Below, one piece after another: positions 8,776 to 19,233 of a stretch of 39,754 nucleotides of DNA; the first letter of the stretch is position 1, and each line of letters opens with the position of its first letter. The notes under the pieces were generated by a model. That model had not been told where the DNA came from and did not search any database. It was given only the letters and a program-made list of their open reading frames with translations. Origin of the DNA: Prosthecobacter debontii (GTDB taxonomy: Bacteria; Verrucomicrobiota; Verrucomicrobiia; Verrucomicrobiales; Verrucomicrobiaceae); contig CAMBPV010000018.1 in assembly GCA_945869695.1 (NCBI GenBank), positions 1 through 39,754 on the forward strand. The letters are read 5' to 3'. The translations under genes and the position numbers were made by a program.

Positions 8776-9315
8776 TTAGGAACCTTGGGGCTTGGCCGGA
8801 ACGGCGGCCGATCCGCGGGCGTTGGCGGCCTCGACTGCTTTTTTGCCAACCTGCGATTGGCCCATGAAGGTCGCGCCCTCTTCAATCGAAAGAGTGCCGG
8901 CTGCGATGTCACCGATCAGGACGGCATTGCTCTTCAGTTCGCAACGCTCAGCGACGGTGATGTTGCCTTCCACTTTCCCAAACATGATCACCGAACGCGT
9001 CTTGATTTCACCTTTAATCACAGCGTTCTCACCGACGGTGAGTGCGCCGTCCGAGTGGACTTCGCCTTCGATCTTGCCGTCAATGATGAGATCGTGTGAG
9101 AATTTGATGGATCCTTTGATTTCGACGTCGTTTGCGAGAACGTTTTTGCTAGTGGACATGGGTGAGGAGGGTGCAGGTGAGGGAGTGAATCGTTGAGGTT
9201 GTGCAAGGGGAGCAGGTGCTGGAGCACCAATCACAGGCGCGGGAGGCATGGGGACCTCTGAACGCTTGTTGTCCTTTTGCCCGTCATTTGGTATGCCGAT
9301 GATTTGCCTTAACAT
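8776..9315 (-). CDS. Bactofilin (polymer-forming cytoskeletal protein)
   Basis: The 179-residue protein has a Pro/Ala-rich N-terminal tail (to about residue 55). A bactofilin core follows (about 57-155) with typical repeating units such as IEGEVHSDGALTVGENA and KGEIKTRSVIMFGKVEG, then a short Ala-rich tail. Bactofilins form stable nucleotide-free filaments, often membrane-associated, that organise cell shape or envelope enzymes. It is the first gene of a probable two-gene unit with the zinc-ribbon bactofilin downstream, suggesting the two co-assemble. A good promoter-like sequence ends only a few bases before the ATG, so the transcript may be nearly leaderless. An internal ATG before MSTSKN is possible but would drop the Pro-rich tail. 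Confidence 0.92.
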   Translation of the reverse strand: MLRQIIGIPNDGQKDNKRSEVPMPPAPVIGAPAPAPLAQPQRFTPSPAPSSPMSTSKNVLANDVEIKGSIKFSHDLIIDGKIEGEVHSDGALTVGENAVIKGEIKTRSVIMFGKVEGNITVAERCELKSNAVLIGDIAAGTLSIEEGATFMGQSQVGKKAVEAANARGSAAVPAKPQGS

Positions 9316-9324
9316 TTGAGATCA

Positions 9325-9354
9325 CATATATCTTAAAAAGATTACGAGTGTCAA
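9325..9354 (-). promoter_or_regulatory. Predicted sigma70-like promoter of the bactofilin pair
   Basis: On the minus strand a perfect TTGACA (-35, 9354-9349) is followed after 18 bases by TATATG (-10, 9330-9325). The expected transcription start, about 7 bases further on, would lie only about 3 bases before the bactofilin ATG at 9315. This predicts a leaderless or very short leader. It is recognised by pattern only. Confidence 0.55.
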
Positions 9355-9396
9355 TCATTCTATCGAAAGATTGGAAAATAGTTGTTCACAGATCGC

Positions 9397-10827
9397 CTAA
9401 GAGAAGGGAATGTTCTCGGCAATTTCTTCTGCAGGATAAGTCCAGATTTCACTCAGTGTCGGGTGATAATGAGGAATCGAAATGAACTGTTTCACAGTGC
9501 TGTGAAAATTCATTGCGATCACGATTTCGTGGATCAGTTCGGTGGCGTGGGGGCCCACAACAGTAGCGCCCAAAATTTCACCTGTGTCTCGATGGGCTAA
9601 CATCTTCACGAATCCTTCCGTCTCACCCATGCACATGCTTTTTCCGTGGTCATCAAAAGGATAGCTGGCGCTGAGATAGGGCGTTTGAGCTTGGCTTAAG
9701 TCGTCCTCCGAAGCGCCGACGGCGGCGATCTGTGGGTGTGAAAAGACACCGAAAAGAAGAAGCCTGTAGTCAATCTCTTCGAGCGTCTCCGATGAGGACA
9801 TGAGGCGATGGGCATTTCGGGCCGCGATCTCGCCTTGTTGGATGGCGATGTGGACGACGTCGAGTGGGCTGCAAACGTCCCCGGCAGCAAAGATGTGGGG
9901 TTGCGTGGTTTGCATGGTTGGTTTGACGACGATCTTTTTATCTGCCACCCCGAGGGAGGCGGCGTGATGGCTGAGACCTTCGGTGTTTGCGCCTCGGCCC
10001 ATGGCGACGAGAATTTCATCAACGGTGACTGACCTTTCCTCGGCACCTTGACGGAAGTCGATCTTTTTGCGTCCGTTGTGTGAGGTGATGCGATGAATAC
10101 CGGTGCCGAGATGGCATTCGATTCCACGTTTGGAATATGCCTGCTCAATAACACGACTGCACTCGGGATCGAGTCCCGTGAGGAATTGTTTCCCCCTTTG
10201 AATGAGCGTTACCTTTCGGTCCATTCCCTCCAGATAATGTGCCATTTCGAGGGCGATCGCACCGCCTCCGAGAATCGCAAATGAGGAGGGCAATTCGGAT
10301 GCGTCCAAGACGTCATCGCTGGTCCAGAAACCTGTTTCAGGTAATCCAGGGATGGGTGGAATGTGGGGTGTGGAGCCCGTGGCGATGCAAAATGTCCTCG
10401 CCGTGAGTTTGATGGACGCGGAGCCGTCTCTCGGGAGCACTTCGATCTCATGAGAAGAAGTGAACCTCCCCAGGCCTCGGTAGAGAACGAAGCGACCGTC
10501 CTGTAACTGACCCTGCCGATAGCTGGCGAAGTTATCGATGAGGGCTCGCTTCCGATCCCGGATGACGAGCGGTCTGACTCCGCCCGAAGAGGCGCTGAGC
10601 CCAAATTCAGCGGCTCTCCGGATGCTGAGATTTCGGTCAGCCGATTCGATCAGCGTTTTGCTCGGCATGCAGCCTTTCAAAATACACAAACCACCGAGTT
10701 CCGGTGCACCATCTACAACGGCAACGGAGAGGCCCAAAGAATGAGCGGTTCGGGCGGCAGCGTATCCCCCACTTCCTCCGCCTAGGATGATGAAGTCAAA
10801 GTCTGTGTGAGTGGTGTTCTTAAGCAT
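9397..10827 (-). CDS. Dihydrolipoamide dehydrogenase-like pyridine nucleotide-disulfide oxidoreductase
   Basis: The 476-residue class I flavoprotein has an N-terminal FAD-binding GGGSGG (about 16-21) and the redox-active disulfide motif CILKGC (Cys48 and Cys53). The NAD(P)-binding site GGGAIALEMA comes mid-protein, then the FAD motif IFAAGDV and a C-terminal dimerisation domain with the catalytic HYHPTLSE histidine-glutamate pair. It should pass electrons between NAD(P)H, FAD and a disulfide or other acceptor. It could be a lipoamide dehydrogenase, a mercuric-reductase relative or another family member. No 2-oxoacid dehydrogenase subunits are adjacent, so the substrate is open. It lacks the extra N-terminal metal-binding domain and C-terminal Cys pair of true MerA. 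Upstream lies the divergent gyrB promoter region. Confidence 0.85.
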   Translation of the reverse strand: MLKNTTHTDFDFIILGGGSGGYAAARTAHSLGLSVAVVDGAPELGGLCILKGCMPSKTLIESADRNLSIRRAAEFGLSASSGGVRPLVIRDRKRALIDNFASYRQGQLQDGRFVLYRGLGRFTSSHEIEVLPRDGSASIKLTARTFCIATGSTPHIPPIPGLPETGFWTSDDVLDASELPSSFAILGGGAIALEMAHYLEGMDRKVTLIQRGKQFLTGLDPECSRVIEQAYSKRGIECHLGTGIHRITSHNGRKKIDFRQGAEERSVTVDEILVAMGRGANTEGLSHHAASLGVADKKIVVKPTMQTTQPHIFAAGDVCSPLDVVHIAIQQGEIAARNAHRLMSSSETLEEIDYRLLLFGVFSHPQIAAVGASEDDLSQAQTPYLSASYPFDDHGKSMCMGETEGFVKMLAHRDTGEILGATVVGPHATELIHEIVIAMNFHSTVKQFISIPHYHPTLSEIWTYPAEEIAENIPFS

Positions 10828-10892
10828 CGCACAGGCTGTCCGAGGAGGATCGGTCTTGCACTAAAAATAACCTGAAAATATGCACAAAAACC

Positions 10893-13551
<2,659 letters not shown>

Positions 13552-13590
13552 TGCGCCTCAAATTCTGATCAGCACTCCCGCTATACTCTC

Positions 13591-16209
13591 ATGCAAGAAT
13601 CCAACACTCGCCCCATCTCAGTCGCTGATGAGGTCAAGAATTCGTTCCTCGACTACTCCATGTCGGTCATCATCTCTCGCGCGTTGCCCGACGTGCGAGA
13701 TGGATTAAAGCCCTCACAGCGCCGCATCTTGTATGCCATGCATGAGCTCGGACTTTATCCGCCGAAGAAGCAGATGAAGTGCGCCAAGATCTGCGGTGAT
13801 ACATCAGGTAATTACCATCCACATGGCGAGGCCGTCATTTATCCCACGCTCGTTCACATGGGGCAGCCGTGGGCGATGCGGGAGACACTGATCGATCCGC
13901 AAGGTAACTTCGGCTCTGTGGAAGGTGATCCACCTGCAGCGATGCGTTACACGGAGGCCCGCATGACGCCCCTTGGGGGCACTCTGATGTCCGACATGGA
14001 CAAGGATACGGTCGATTTTGTGCCGAATTACGATGAGCGTCTCACGGAGCCAACCGTGTTTCCGGCTGCCTTTCCGAATCTTCTTGTCAATGGAGGGACA
14101 GGGATCGCAGTGGGCATGGCCACCAACATGCCTCCGCACAATCTCGGTGAGATCGTCGATGGTGTTTGTGCGCAGGTCGATAATCCCGCGATCACGGTCA
14201 GTGAACTGAGTCAGTTCATCAAAGGGCCCGATTTCCCGACGGGTTGCGTTTTGCACGGACTCGATGGAATCCGCGAGTACATGGAGACGGGTCACGGCAG
14301 CGTGCGCGTGCGGGGTCAGGCTGAGATCGTGGAGAATAACGGCCGCGAGCAAATCATCATCACGGAGATTCCATATAATGTGAATCGTGCTGAGTTGGTG
14401 AAGCGCATCGCTGAATTGGCCAATGAAAAAATCATCACCGACATCACTGCTGTGCGTGATGAGTCCGATGAAAACACTCGAGTCGTGGTTGATCTGAAGC
14501 GGGATGCTCGTCCGCAGGTGGTGCTGAATAACCTCTACAAATTCACGGCACTCGAGAGCAGTTTCAGCATCCACATGCTGGCCATTGACGGCGGACGCCC
14601 GCGGGTGCTTAGCATCAAAGACGCGATTGCCTGTTATATTGAGCATCGGCGTGAGGTGATCATCCGGCGCACTCGGTACTTGCTGAAAAAAGCGGAACAG
14701 CAGGCAGAGAAGCTCGAAGCCTACCTCCTGGCGCTGGGTCATCTGGATGATTTCATCAAAATCATTCGCGATAGCCGAAATCGCGATGAAGCGAGGATCG
14801 GGTTGAAGGCTTACCAGTTCAGCACGGCCACGGCTGAGCGTTTGGGCATCCTCATCCGCAATCAACCTAGCATTCAAGGCGACCAATACGTGTTCACGGA
14901 CACGCAGGTCGATCAGATCCTGGAGCTGAGACTTTATCAGCTCACAGGAATGGAGCGGGACAAGATCAAGGCTGATTATGATGAGTTATTGGCCACGATC
15001 ACGGATCTCATGGACATTCTGGCTCATGAGCATCGGGTGCTGACAATCATTAAGGACGAGCTTCAAGCAATCAAAGCCAAACATGGCAATGCTCGACTGA
15101 CTCGGATCGAAGCCGCAGGCGGTGGGATTGAGACCATCGATCTCATTCCGAATGATGCCAATATCGTCACGCTTACTCACTTTGGTTATGTGAAGCGCAC
15201 ACTGACCAATGAATACCGACTGCAAGCCCGGGGAGGAAAGGGGCTGAAAGGAATGGAAGCCCGTGAGGCTGCGACCAAAGAGGACAAGAATGATTTCGTG
15301 GAGACGCTCTTCAGTGCGAACATGCACGACTTCCTTCTGTTCTTCACGAATACGGGGCGGGTCTATGTGGAGCGCGTTTACCAACTCCCCGAAGCACCGA
15401 GAACAGGGAAGGGGCGGAGCATCAAGAATGTGCTCAACCTTGGGCCTGATGAGAAGATCAACAGCGTTCTTCGTCTCGAGGCGCAGGGAGTCGAGGATGA
15501 TGCCATGTGGAGTCCCGAGAAGTTTGTGCTCTTTGCGACCAAGGATGGCACGGTGAAAAAGACATCACTCGACGCTTTCAAAAATTACCGAAAAGCGGGT
15601 ATGAACGCCATCAACATCGAGGAAGGAAACGACCTCGTGGATGTCGTGCTGACGGATGGCAAGAGCGAGATCTGTTTTGCCACTCGCGACGGCATGTGCC
15701 TGCGCTGTGAGGAGACGGACATCCGCGCCATGGGTCGTGGCGCTGCCGGTGTGAGGGGAATCCGACTTGATGAAGGTGACTACCTCGTCGCATTGACGGC
15801 TGTCGTTCCAGACACGCAACTGTTAGTTGTTTCCGAAAAAGGACTCGGCAAGCGCACGCCATTCGAAGATTATCGCCTGATCAATCGGGGAGGCAAAGGC
15901 GTGAAGACCATTGATATCACCGAGAAGACCGGAAAAGTTGTCGCAGCGATGGCGGTTCACGATGACGATGAACTCATGCTGATCACCAGCAAAGGGCAGA
16001 ACGTCCGTATTCGAGTCGGCGGTGAAAAAGGAATCCGGGAAACAGGTCGGGTGGCCCAGGGAGTCAAGCTCATGGACCTCAAAAAGGACGAGACCATTCA
16101 GGATGTAGCGACGGTCATCGCCGATGAAGAAGAGGAACAGGCCGAAGTTCAGCCTGTAGAAGGAGTCGTGGAAACTGAGGGGAATCCTCCTGAAACGGCT
16201 GAATCCTAA
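13591..16209 (+). CDS. gyrA: DNA gyrase subunit A
   Basis: The 872-residue type IIA topoisomerase A subunit has the DNA-cleaving tyrosine in AAMRYTEAR (Tyr120). A CAP domain and coiled coil lie to about residue 500. The C-terminal beta-pinwheel carries a GyrA-box-like QARGGKG (545-551; consensus QRRGGKG), which supports gyrase over ParC. The very acidic tail (EEEEQAEV..., last 30 residues) is typical of gyrase A. In the quinolone-determining region the sequence is [10 protein letters not shown]: the E. coli Ser83 position is Ala81 and the Asp87 position is Pro85. It follows gyrB after 39 bp with no SD. A palindromic hairpin lies 20 bp after the stop. Confidence 0.96.
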   Translation: MQESNTRPISVADEVKNSFLDYSMSVIISRALPDVRDGLKPSQRRILYAMHELGLYPPKKQMKCAKICGDTSGNYHPHGEAVIYPTLVHMGQPWAMRETLIDPQGNFGSVEGDPPAAMRYTEARMTPLGGTLMSDMDKDTVDFVPNYDERLTEPTVFPAAFPNLLVNGGTGIAVGMATNMPPHNLGEIVDGVCAQVDNPAITVSELSQFIKGPDFPTGCVLHGLDGIREYMETGHGSVRVRGQAEIVENNGREQIIITEIPYNVNRAELVKRIAELANEKIITDITAVRDESDENTRVVVDLKRDARPQVVLNNLYKFTALESSFSIHMLAIDGGRPRVLSIKDAIACYIEHRREVIIRRTRYLLKKAEQQAEKLEAYLLALGHLDDFIKIIRDSRNRDEARIGLKAYQFSTATAERLGILIRNQPSIQGDQYVFTDTQVDQILELRLYQLTGMERDKIKADYDELLATITDLMDILAHEHRVLTIIKDELQAIKAKHGNARLTRIEAAGGGIETIDLIPNDANIVTLTHFGYVKRTLTNEYRLQARGGKGLKGMEAREAATKEDKNDFVETLFSANMHDFLLFFTNTGRVYVERVYQLPEAPRTGKGRSIKNVLNLGPDEKINSVLRLEAQGVEDDAMWSPEKFVLFATKDGTVKKTSLDAFKNYRKAGMNAINIEEGNDLVDVVLTDGKSEICFATRDGMCLRCEETDIRAMGRGAAGVRGIRLDEGDYLVALTAVVPDTQLLVVSEKGLGKRTPFEDYRLINRGGKGVKTIDITEKTGKVVAAMAVHDDDELMLITSKGQNVRIRVGGEKGIRETGRVAQGVKLMDLKKDETIQDVATVIADEEEEQAEVQPVEGVVETEGNPPETAES

Positions 16210-16228
16210 CAAGGAGGATGCTCAAAAC

Positions 16229-16252
16229 GCTGTCGAGGGCGCCCTCGACAGC
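16229..16252. terminator. Perfect 24-base palindrome between convergent gyrA and PQQ-protein genes
   Basis: The sequence GCTGTCGAGGG-CG-CCCTCGACAGC is a perfect inverted repeat of 24 bases, located 20 bases after the gyrA stop and 19 bases before the end of the convergent gene. No U-tract follows on either strand. It could be a bidirectional terminator or an mRNA-stabilising hairpin. Position and symmetry are seen directly; function is inferred. Confidence 0.6.
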
Positions 16253-16270
16253 TCTCGGGCTGTTGGGGAG

Positions 16271-17479
16271 TTAGCCATTGAGGCGCCAGAGCGTCCCGTC
16301 GCTCCGGATGAAGATGGCCCCTTTCGCGATGGCAGGTGTGCAGAGAATCGTCTCTTTCAATACCAGGGTTTGCACCACTGCGCCCTCTTTGGCCGAGGTG
16401 TCGATTACTTGAAAGTCCCCGCGCTCACTGGCGATGTAAATGTACTGACCCGCAGCAACGGGAGAACCACTGATTGGCCCTTTCAATCGCAGTTTCCATT
16501 CCTCATCTCCATTGGATAGCTTGGCTTTGATCAGGACGCCCGCTTTGTTAACGACGTAGAGCGCATTACCCAGTGCAAGTGGGCTCGCGGTGCCAGGATT
16601 CAGTTCTTCATTCCTCCAGAGTTGACTGATGGAGTTGCCGTCGGGTTTGAGTGCTGTGATGCCGTGACTCACCGCAAATAAAGCACCGGAACCCACTGCG
16701 CTGGATGGAATGGTGCTCGCGCCGTCGGCGTAGTCCCAAACTTGTTTGCCTGAAAAGGGATCAAGACCGAGTAAACCTTTGCTCGACTGAAGTGCCACGA
16801 GGGCCTGACCACCGTCAGGATTCCAATGAACAGCGCTCGTCCAGTTGGCTGCTTTCGGGCGATCAATCTTCCACAAGTTAACGCCAGTTTTGACATCGAT
16901 ACCTGCCGCAAAAGACTCACTGTCGTTCTCGCTTTGGATCACCAGAGCCCCGCCGATCACAGTTGGACTTTGCGACATCCCCAGACTGTTGCTCGCATTG
17001 GAGTAATCGTAAGTCAGGCCGCGCAACCAAAGGAGATTTCCATCCAAGTCGAAAGCAAAAAGATCGTTCGAAGAAAAGAGGGCGAAGACCCTTTTGCCGT
17101 CGCTGCATGGAGTTGGTGCCGCCACGCAAGTCTTGTTGTGACTCATCGTCCGACCCGTGGCGCGCATCACTCGCTCCCAGATCGGCTTCCCGTTACTCGC
17201 ATCGAAACAAAAAACGTGAAGTGATTGTTGTTCCGGTCCGCTGGAACAGGTGATGAAAACTTTGTCACCCACCACAATGGGGCTCGAGAGTCCGCGGCCG
17301 GGCAAGTCCGTTTTCCAGCCAATTTGAACCTTTGAACCGGGGCCGGAAGACTCATTAGCAACAGCCCCTGAATCGGGACCTCTGAATTGGAGCCAGTCGT
17401 TTGCAAGGGCCGCTGAGTCGAAAGAGAAAAGTGCGCACGCACTCAACCTCAGAAATTTTGCGATCAAAGGATGATTCAT
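16271..17479 (-). CDS. Secreted PQQ-like beta-propeller repeat protein
   Basis: The 402-residue protein starts with a signal peptide (to about residue 26, ending in SAALA). It opens the mature chain with WLQFRGP, a hallmark of the PQQ-propeller proteins of PVC bacteria. Repeats of the type GKQVWDYADG, GNLLWLRGL and GDEEWKLRL fit WD-like/quinoprotein blades. It resembles BamB-like proteins in fold, but there is no lipobox and no outer-membrane assembly neighbours, so a periplasmic scaffold role is only one option. Residues needed to bind PQQ itself are not evident. It is the second gene after a secreted helical protein (34 bp gap), probably one operon. The convergent gyrA ends 61 bp away with a palindrome between them. 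Confidence 0.85.
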   Translation of the reverse strand: MNHPLIAKFLRLSACALFSFDSAALANDWLQFRGPDSGAVANESSGPGSKVQIGWKTDLPGRGLSSPIVVGDKVFITCSSGPEQQSLHVFCFDASNGKPIWERVMRATGRTMSHNKTCVAAPTPCSDGKRVFALFSSNDLFAFDLDGNLLWLRGLTYDYSNASNSLGMSQSPTVIGGALVIQSENDSESFAAGIDVKTGVNLWKIDRPKAANWTSAVHWNPDGGQALVALQSSKGLLGLDPFSGKQVWDYADGASTIPSSAVGSGALFAVSHGITALKPDGNSISQLWRNEELNPGTASPLALGNALYVVNKAGVLIKAKLSNGDEEWKLRLKGPISGSPVAAGQYIYIASERGDFQVIDTSAKEGAVVQTLVLKETILCTPAIAKGAIFIRSDGTLWRLNG

Positions 17480-17513
17480 GGATCAGATGAAGTTTAGAGA
17501 TTAAAAGATGGGA

Positions 17514-18623
17514 TTAAGGTGCACTGCTGATGGCTGTGCCGGTTGAGTCACAAACACGAAGTTGGAACTGCCACTCGACGGTCCACTCCTCCGTTTGCTC
17601 ATTTTGGCAACATTTGACGAGTATGGCGTTCTTACCTTTCTGGAGTTTGGCTGGTAGCTTGTATTGGTCCAGTTTCATGCCTCGATGATATTCGTCCCGG
17701 GCAAAGATGAGTTTTCCGTTGAGCCAAATTTTCCATCCATTCTTGCAGCCGAGCCGAATCTCCGCCTCTCGTTCCTCCGTCGAATTAAACTCGGTGTAAG
17801 CATAACCCGTGACTTGTTTCTCCATGCCAAAGGGTTTGTTGAAATCGATCATTCCATATTCGTCTGTGCTTTTGTATTCAACCCACTTTACCTGCCCAGT
17901 TTTTCCCGGGTAAGTAGTAGCTAGATTGATCTCCTTTTCGGCTGGGAAGACTTCATTGAAGCCCTTTCGTTCAACATTGGTGAAAGGGGCGATCAGGTGC
18001 CATTCGGTCAGAAAACCGAAGTGCTTAACGAGATTCACTTTTTTGCCGAGGTCGCGCAGGCTCTTCGTTAGCTTTTTGATCTGATCCTCATCTCGGGCGC
18101 TGATGAGGGCTTTTTCAAAGGTTGCCCCAGCGGCTTGGGTGTCCTTTTTTCCGAGCAGCTTTTCTCCGTCTTCAATGAGTTTGACGATCGGGTAACGGCG
18201 GAGGTCAGAACTCGGATCTTCAAGAAGGCTTGGTGTTATCTTCTCCGCCTCTTCAGGCGAGACCTTTCGGATTAGGTCGAACGCGAGGACGCGTGGAGCG
18301 GCTGAGTGCTTTGTGTCTGCGATGAATGCTTTGAGTTCTGAGATGGGCAGTTCTTTTTGGGTGGCGAGTGTGCGATCCACAATCGTGTCCACCGCGGCTC
18401 GAATCCAGTTTTCAGCCAAAGGATTCGCGCCGTTCATTCCCTCGAAGACAGCCGGGAGATTGGATGCTTCGGTTTTTACGACTTCCTGCCAAGCCTCGGA
18501 GGCATCCGTGTTTCCAGATCCCTCTCGTCCCACTGACCGCAACTTTTCAATGGAAGAGGTAAGGTCTGCGGTGGCCGTTGTGGCACAGAGTGTCAGAAAG
18601 GAGAGGTGGGTAATCAGTTTCAT
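17514..18623 (-). CDS. Secreted protein with helical N-terminal region and C-terminal carbohydrate-binding-like domain
   Basis: The 369-residue protein has a signal peptide (MKLITHLSFLTLCATTATA). A helical region of about 190 residues rich in charged residues may be a TPR/HEAT-like solenoid. The beta-rich C-terminal domain contains LGCKNGWKIWLNGKLIFARD and LQKGKNAILVKCCQ, a pattern of galactose-binding/PA14-type jelly-roll domains in PVC proteins. No enzyme motif was found. It is the promoter-proximal gene of a likely two-gene unit with the PQQ-propeller protein, so the two probably work on the same extracellular process. The ATG at 18623 is chosen because it starts the signal peptide; its leader is CCCTC-rich rather than SD-like. 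Divergent from the peroxiredoxin gene (83 bp). Confidence 0.65.
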   Translation of the reverse strand: MKLITHLSFLTLCATTATADLTSSIEKLRSVGREGSGNTDASEAWQEVVKTEASNLPAVFEGMNGANPLAENWIRAAVDTIVDRTLATQKELPISELKAFIADTKHSAAPRVLAFDLIRKVSPEEAEKITPSLLEDPSSDLRRYPIVKLIEDGEKLLGKKDTQAAGATFEKALISARDEDQIKKLTKSLRDLGKKVNLVKHFGFLTEWHLIAPFTNVERKGFNEVFPAEKEINLATTYPGKTGQVKWVEYKSTDEYGMIDFNKPFGMEKQVTGYAYTEFNSTEEREAEIRLGCKNGWKIWLNGKLIFARDEYHRGMKLDQYKLPAKLQKGKNAILVKCCQNEQTEEWTVEWQFQLRVCDSTGTAISSAP

Positions 18624-18668
18624 GAGGGGGGAGGGCAAACTGCCTTGTGTATTGAAATGGATGCGGCC

Positions 18669-18696
18669 TTGACCGTGTAACGATACGTTACTTAAT
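18669..18696 (+). promoter_or_regulatory. Predicted peroxiredoxin promoter with inverted-repeat operator in its spacer
   Basis: TTGACC (18669-18674) and CTTAAT (18691-18696) are 16 bases apart. The spacer holds the inverted repeat GTAACG-ATA-CGTTAC (18677-18691). The expected start of transcription is within a few bases of the ATG at 18707. An inverted repeat placed between -35 and -10 is where a repressor or a MerR-type activator would bind. The elements are seen; regulation is inferred. Confidence 0.45.
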
Positions 18697-18706
18697 TCCA
18701 CAACCT

Positions 18707-19228
18707 ATGAAAAGACTCTTCAAACTTATCGGAATCGCAATGGCTGGTGTGATGGGCACTTTTTCCCATGCAGGTGAAGGGGAGAAGGTTGATCTGCCGG
18801 CGCCTCAGGTGAGTGGCACGAACCAAGATGGGAAAATGGTGAATTTTGCCGATGTTTACGCCAAGGGGCCTACCGTGGTGTTCTTCTACCCGAAGGCAAA
18901 CACCCCGGGTTGCACGAAACAGGCGTGCAGTCTGAAGGATGCGTTTTCCGAACTTTCCAAGGATGGCGTGCAGGTGCTAGGGGTGTCCTTTGATCAAGTC
19001 GAGGCTCAGAAGAAATTCAGGGACGATTTTAAGCTTCCTTATGATCTAATTGCTGATCCCGAGGGAAAGATTGTTGCAGCCTTTAAAGTGGAAAAGATGA
19101 TGAAGGGGCTCTTGTCACTCGCGACGCGGCAGTGCTTTCTGATCAAGGGTGGAAAAATAGTCTGGCATGATGCGAAGGCATCCACGGACCAGCAGGCAGA
19201 GGACATTAAGCGCGTCCTGAAGGATTAA
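18707..19228 (+). CDS. Exported BCP/thioredoxin-type peroxiredoxin
   Basis: The 173-residue protein has a signal peptide (MKRLFKLIGIAMAGVMGTFSHA) and an AhpC/TSA fold. The active site reads PKANTPGCTKQAC. The peroxidatic Cys is in the PxxxTxxC motif, a second Cys five residues later fits the atypical two-Cys BCP arrangement, and the conserved Arg is in ATRQCFLI. It should reduce H2O2 or organic peroxides in the periplasm, with thiol supplied by an exported thioredoxin-like partner that is not in this window. Most BCP proteins are cytoplasmic, so the signal peptide is notable. Expression may be controlled by the palindrome in its promoter. Its stop is 5 bp from the convergent pseudokinase gene. 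Confidence 0.88.
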   Translation: MKRLFKLIGIAMAGVMGTFSHAGEGEKVDLPAPQVSGTNQDGKMVNFADVYAKGPTVVFFYPKANTPGCTKQACSLKDAFSELSKDGVQVLGVSFDQVEAQKKFRDDFKLPYDLIADPEGKIVAAFKVEKMMKGLLSLATRQCFLIKGGKIVWHDAKASTDQQAEDIKRVLKD

Positions 19229-19233
19229 GCCTA

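Noticed and set aside
9397-10827. Mercuric reductase (merA)
   Set aside because: No N-terminal heavy-metal-binding domain, no C-terminal vicinal Cys pair and no mer neighbours; a lipoamide-dehydrogenase-like call is safer.
13804-14886. 360-residue open frame on the minus strand inside gyrA
   Set aside because: It lies wholly antisense to a well-conserved gene; the sequence has no recognisable domain and codon patterns follow the gyrA frame.
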